In this document: positions 60,826-64,000 of the stretch, piece after piece | Layout: every line of letters begins with the position of its first letter | Position numbering within the stretch: position 1 is the stretch's first letter | Assembly (NCBI RefSeq): GCF_901482695.1 | Contig: NZ_LR590484.1 | Coordinates: 5,332,001-5,396,000, forward strand | Reading direction: 5' to 3' | From: Sphingobacterium thalpophilum | Lineage (GTDB): Bacteria; Bacteroidota; Bacteroidia; Sphingobacteriales; Sphingobacteriaceae | DNA: 64,000 bases | Notes under the pieces: generated by a model | What the model was told of the DNA's origin: nothing | Database searches by the model: none | Seen by the model: the letters and a program-made list of their open reading frames with translations, nothing else | Program-made: the position numbers and the translations under genes

Positions 60826-61887
60826 ATGAACAAAAAAACAAGCATTTATATACTTTTAGCTTGCGCCGCCATTGGGGGAGGATATTTTATTCTACACTCC
60901 AAAAAAGATAAAAAAGATAGTGTCAAACCATCGGCGAAAAAGGATATGCCCATACCTGCACAGGCTATCATAGCCAAGTCTTCAGTAGCGGACCGTTCCA
61001 TCAATTTGTCTGGCAGTCTGGATGCTGAAGAAAAAGTGGAAGTCAGAAGTGAGGTAAGTGGCCGAATTACAAAAATCTACTTTTCAGAAGGCCAACGGGT
61101 CCAGCAGGGGCAACCGTTGATCAAAATCGACGATATCGAGCTGCAGGCGCAGCTCAAACAAGCGCAGACGACTAATCAGCTGAATGCCGAAAACGAGCGT
61201 CGTGCAAAGCTTCTGCTTCAAAAAGGCGCCATAAGTCAGGAAGAATTTGATATGGCCAGTGCTGCTCTAAAGACATCACTGGCACAGATACAACTGATCC
61301 AGGCACAAATATCAAAAACTGCTGTTCGCGCTCCCTTCAGTGGTGTGATTGGTCTGCGAAATATCTCTGTCGGTGCTATCGTCTCCCCAAGCACCCTTAT
61401 CGCTAATCTGGTAAAAGACAATTCAGTCAAGATCACCTTTGCCATCCCAGAGAAATATAGCAATGTAATCAAGTTGAATTCGGCAATTGAATTTACCGTT
61501 GCCAATGACCCAACAGTAATGAAAGCAAATGTTTATGCCATAGAACCTGAAGTGTCACTTGACACAAGAACACTCAGCGTTCGCGCAAGGGCATCTAACG
61601 ATCAGGGAAGACTGAGAGCCGGCTCATTTGTCAATGTAATCGTCCCCATAGAAACAGAAAATGACGCGATTGCCATACCAACAGAAGCGATCGTGCCTAT
61701 ACAGGACGGCAAAAAGGTGTTTATAGTCCAAAATGGTCTGGCAAAAGAGGCGAAAGTAGAAACCGGCGCCCGTACAGATAAAGAAATTGTCATTCTGTCG
61801 GGCATAAGTGCTGGAGATACGGTACTGACCACGGGAGTCCTGGCGCTGAAAGATGGTGCAAAGGTTAAGGTATCACTAGTTAACTAA
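60826..61887 (+). CDS. RND efflux pump periplasmic adaptor (membrane fusion protein)
   Basis: The 353-residue protein of the HlyD/AcrA family has an N-terminal membrane anchor (YILLACAAIGGGYFIL). Then come the lipoyl half-motif VRSEVSGRITKIYFSEGQRVQQGQPLIKID, a helical hairpin (about 105-160, rich in Q/A/L), the second lipoyl half (RAPFSGVIGLRNISVGAIVSP), and the beta-barrel and membrane-proximal domains. It links the inner-membrane pump to an outer-membrane channel. It lies 6 bp before the permease gene, so the two form an operon. Confidence 0.95.
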   Translation: MNKKTSIYILLACAAIGGGYFILHSKKDKKDSVKPSAKKDMPIPAQAIIAKSSVADRSINLSGSLDAEEKVEVRSEVSGRITKIYFSEGQRVQQGQPLIKIDDIELQAQLKQAQTTNQLNAENERRAKLLLQKGAISQEEFDMASAALKTSLAQIQLIQAQISKTAVRAPFSGVIGLRNISVGAIVSPSTLIANLVKDNSVKITFAIPEKYSNVIKLNSAIEFTVANDPTVMKANVYAIEPEVSLDTRTLSVRARASNDQGRLRAGSFVNVIVPIETENDAIAIPTEAIVPIQDGKKVFIVQNGLAKEAKVETGARTDKEIVILSGISAGDTVLTTGVLALKDGAKVKVSLVN

Positions 61888-61893
61888 TTGTAC

Positions 61894-64000
61894 ATGAATT
61901 TGTCTGCTATTTTCATTAAACGCCCTGTTTTAACCATTGTCGTCAATATAACGATCATTTTATTTGGCTATATTGGTTTCAGTTTTCTCGGGGTCCGCGA
62001 ATATCCTTCCATAGACCCGGCGATCGTGTCGGTACGCACCAACTATGCCGGCGCCAATCCGGATATTATTGAATCGCAAATTACCGAACCCCTGGAAAAA
62101 GCCATCAATTCCATTGACGGCATAAGGAATATATCTTCTTCCAGCAATCAGGGATCCAGTAATATTACCATCGAATTTGATTTAAAGAAAAACCTGGAAG
62201 AGGCCGCCAATGACGTACGGGATAAAGTTTCTCAGGCGGTAAGAAGTTTACCGCAGGACATTGACGCCCCTCCCGTCGTCTCAAAAGCGGATGCCGACTC
62301 CGATCCCATCATTATCTTAACGTTACAGAGTGAAAGCAGGGATAAGCTTTCTTTGAGCGACTACGCAGAAAATGTAATTTCCGAACGGTTACAAACGATA
62401 CCCGGCGTCAGTAGCACACAAATTTATGGACAGAAACGCTATGCCATGCGGCTTTGGCTAGACCCTGACCGGATGGCGGCCTATGGCATTACAGCTTCGG
62501 ATATACGGACTGCCTTGAACAACCAGAACATTGAATTACCATCTGGCAAGATCGTTGGAAAGACAACCGAACTAACGGTAAAAACAGTGGGTAATCTGTC
62601 CACGCCCGAGCAATTCAACAATATTGTTCTGAAGGCCGATAGTACGCGTTTGGTCAGACTTATCGATATTGGAAGAGCGGAAATCGACGCTGAGAACCTG
62701 GAAACAAAGATGGTCAGCAATGGCAAACAGCTGGTCGGAGTGGCCATAATCCCGCAACCGGGGACTAACTATCTCGACATCGCCAACAATTTTTATGAGA
62801 TGCTGGATCAGATGAAAGAGGATATCCCGCAGGATATCATGATCAATATCGCATCTGACAATACCAAATTCATCAAAAAATCTGTAGTCGAAGTGGCCGA
62901 AACACTTGTCATTTCCATTGTGCTGGTAACGCTGATCATCTACTTCTTCTTCCGCGACTGGGGAATCGCATTACGTCCATTACTGGATATTCCCGTTTCA
63001 CTCATCGCGACCTTTTTCATCATGTACGTATTCGGCTTTTCGATTAATGTTCTGACTTTACTCGCGATCGTATTGGCCACAGGACTGGTGGTCGATGATG
63101 GAATTGTGGTGACGGAAAATATTTTCAAGAAAGTGGAAGAAGGCATGTCCCCGATTGAGGCGGCACTCAAAGGCTCCAAGGAGATTTTCTTTGCTGTCAT
63201 CTCGATCTCCATTACGTTGGCCGCGGTGTTCTTGCCTGTCATATTTTTAGAGGGCTTTGTGGGACGCCTGTTTCGAGAATTCGGCGTGGTCATCGCTTCT
63301 GCGGTGCTGGTATCGGCCTTTGTATCGCTCACGCTCACACCGATGCTCAACGCCTATCTGATCAAAGGTGGCGGCCATAAAAAAACGAAATTCTATGAAT
63401 GGACTGAACCGATGTTTGAGAAAATGAACACAGGTTACGCCGGCGCATTGAGTACATTTATGAAATTCAAATGGATCAGCTTTCCGATCTTGCTGGTCTG
63501 TTTTGCAATCATTGGTATAATCTTCTCAACCATAAAGAAAGAAACAGCCCCCTACGACGACCGGAGCAGCATTCTAGTCAGTGTCACTGGCCCCGAGGGT
63601 GCCACCTACGAATATATGGACCGCTATATGCAGGAGCTGGATAAGCTTGTCTACGATTCCATTCCTGAAAATAAAATCAGCCTCAACATTACATCCCCGG
63701 GGTTTGGTGCAAGTTCGGTCAATTCAGGGCGCATACGCATGACACTCGTAGATCCCGATGAACGTACAAAATCTCAGGACGATGTCGCAAAAGAACTGAC
63801 CAACTGGACGAAAAAATATGACGGTGTCCGTGTCAATGTTTCTCAGACGCCAACCATATCGATGAACCGGCGCGGCGGGCTACCTATTCAGTATATTATC
63901 CAGGCGCAGAACTTTGAAAAACTTCAGGAAAAAATACCTGAATTTATGAATGAGGTCAACAACGATCCCACTTTTTCAACAACGGATATCAATCTAAAAT
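61894..64000 (+). CDS. RND efflux permease (HAE-1 / AcrB-like), truncated at window end
   Basis: At least 702 codons are visible from the ATG at 61894. It starts MNLSAIFIKRPVLTIVVNI, a classic RND N-terminus. The first large periplasmic loop (REYPSIDPAIVSVRTNYAGA...) is followed by a cluster of membrane helices that includes the proton-relay motif GLVVDDGIVVTENI (two adjacent Asp residues). A second periplasmic region begins near residue 550. The signatures fit the HAE-1 multidrug branch more than the metal-transporting CusA branch. The substrate range is unknown. Confidence 0.95.
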   Translation, partial: MNLSAIFIKRPVLTIVVNITIILFGYIGFSFLGVREYPSIDPAIVSVRTNYAGANPDIIESQITEPLEKAINSIDGIRNISSSSNQGSSNITIEFDLKKNLEEAANDVRDKVSQAVRSLPQDIDAPPVVSKADADSDPIIILTLQSESRDKLSLSDYAENVISERLQTIPGVSSTQIYGQKRYAMRLWLDPDRMAAYGITASDIRTALNNQNIELPSGKIVGKTTELTVKTVGNLSTPEQFNNIVLKADSTRLVRLIDIGRAEIDAENLETKMVSNGKQLVGVAIIPQPGTNYLDIANNFYEMLDQMKEDIPQDIMINIASDNTKFIKKSVVEVAETLVISIVLVTLIIYFFFRDWGIALRPLLDIPVSLIATFFIMYVFGFSINVLTLLAIVLATGLVVDDGIVVTENIFKKVEEGMSPIEAALKGSKEIFFAVISISITLAAVFLPVIFLEGFVGRLFREFGVVIASAVLVSAFVSLTLTPMLNAYLIKGGGHKKTKFYEWTEPMFEKMNTGYAGALSTFMKFKWISFPILLVCFAIIGIIFSTIKKETAPYDDRSSILVSVTGPEGATYEYMDRYMQELDKLVYDSIPENKISLNITSPGFGASSVNSGRIRMTLVDPDERTKSQDDVAKELTNWTKKYDGVRVNVSQTPTISMNRRGGLPIQYIIQAQNFEKLQEKIPEFMNEVNNDPTFSTTDINLK

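Noticed and set aside
1..64000. CRISPR arrays, insertion sequences, integrases, attachment sites
   Set aside because: No regularly spaced direct repeats, transposase or integrase motifs, or repeats flanking the tRNA were seen.

Overview
The window comes from a member of the Bacteroidota, most likely a Sphingobacterium-like organism in the Sphingobacteriaceae. Four things support this. Many genes are preceded by the Bacteroidota-type promoter (TTG, 19-21 bases, TAnnTTTG), and recognisable Shine-Dalgarno sequences are rare. A gene for the tiny ribosomal protein THX is present. A 4Fe-4S dicluster ferredoxin lies beside an acyl-CoA reductase. Kdo biosynthesis genes and outer-membrane barrels show a Gram-negative envelope. 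The region is ordinary core chromosome: I see no insertion sequence, prophage, integrase, CRISPR array or rRNA. One tRNA gene, tRNA-Ser(GCU), is present.

Layout. 0-5 kb: a truncated TPR sensor histidine kinase, a degenerate DEAD-box protein and an SGNH hydrolase. 4.5-9 kb: Kdo synthesis (kdsA behind recQ, kdsD divergent) and a DUF1573 protein. 9-16.6 kb: an aminotransferase, a small coiled-coil protein, the topA-hypothetical-cmk operon, a lipoprotein glycerophosphodiesterase and a patatin phospholipase. 16.6-24 kb: a DsbA-family oxidoreductase, smc, an unusual non-genic block with two repeated hairpin/micro-ORF modules, ppk2 and pckA. 24-32.3 kb: an MBL-fold hydrolase, an outer-membrane barrel, two unrelated-type aconitases in tandem (acnB then acnA-type) and rpe. 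32.4-41 kb: a PgpH-like 7TM-HD phosphodiesterase, tRNA-Ser, a DHFR/RibD-like protein, an SH3-domain protein, a large TPR protein, a TIGR01777 epimerase and an FAH-family hydrolase. 41-46.3 kb: metNIQ methionine importer with a YchJ-like protein, a dicarboxylate/amino-acid symporter and a ferredoxin. 46.4-52.6 kb: acyl-CoA reductase, a 70-residue protein coupled to ftsE, grpE-dnaJ, a beta-barrel protein, an NlpC/P60 peptidase and a universal stress protein. 52.6-58.9 kb (minus strand): an RNA cytosine methyltransferase, a periplasmic-binding-fold lipoprotein overlapping guaA, pyrF, a TlpA thioredoxin and a pseudouridine synthase. 58.9-64 kb: panB, a membrane protein, THX, and an RND efflux adaptor plus a permease cut off by the window end.

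Themes. Several genes serve the envelope (kdsA, kdsD, patatin, glycerophosphodiesterase, NlpC/P60, RND pump). Others serve central carbon and nucleotide metabolism (two aconitases, pckA, rpe, guaA, pyrF, cmk, panB) or protein folding and redox (grpE-dnaJ, DsbA-like, TlpA). The most unusual sequence is the 21.0-21.4 kb block between smc and ppk2. Two copies of a hairpin sit exactly 180 bases apart, each followed at the same distance by a short ATGAAAAG reading frame. A second notable pattern is a group of genes (guaA, the RluA-family gene, the FAH-family gene) whose -7 promoter element ends only 4-6 bases before the start codon, which predicts leaderless or nearly leaderless mRNAs.
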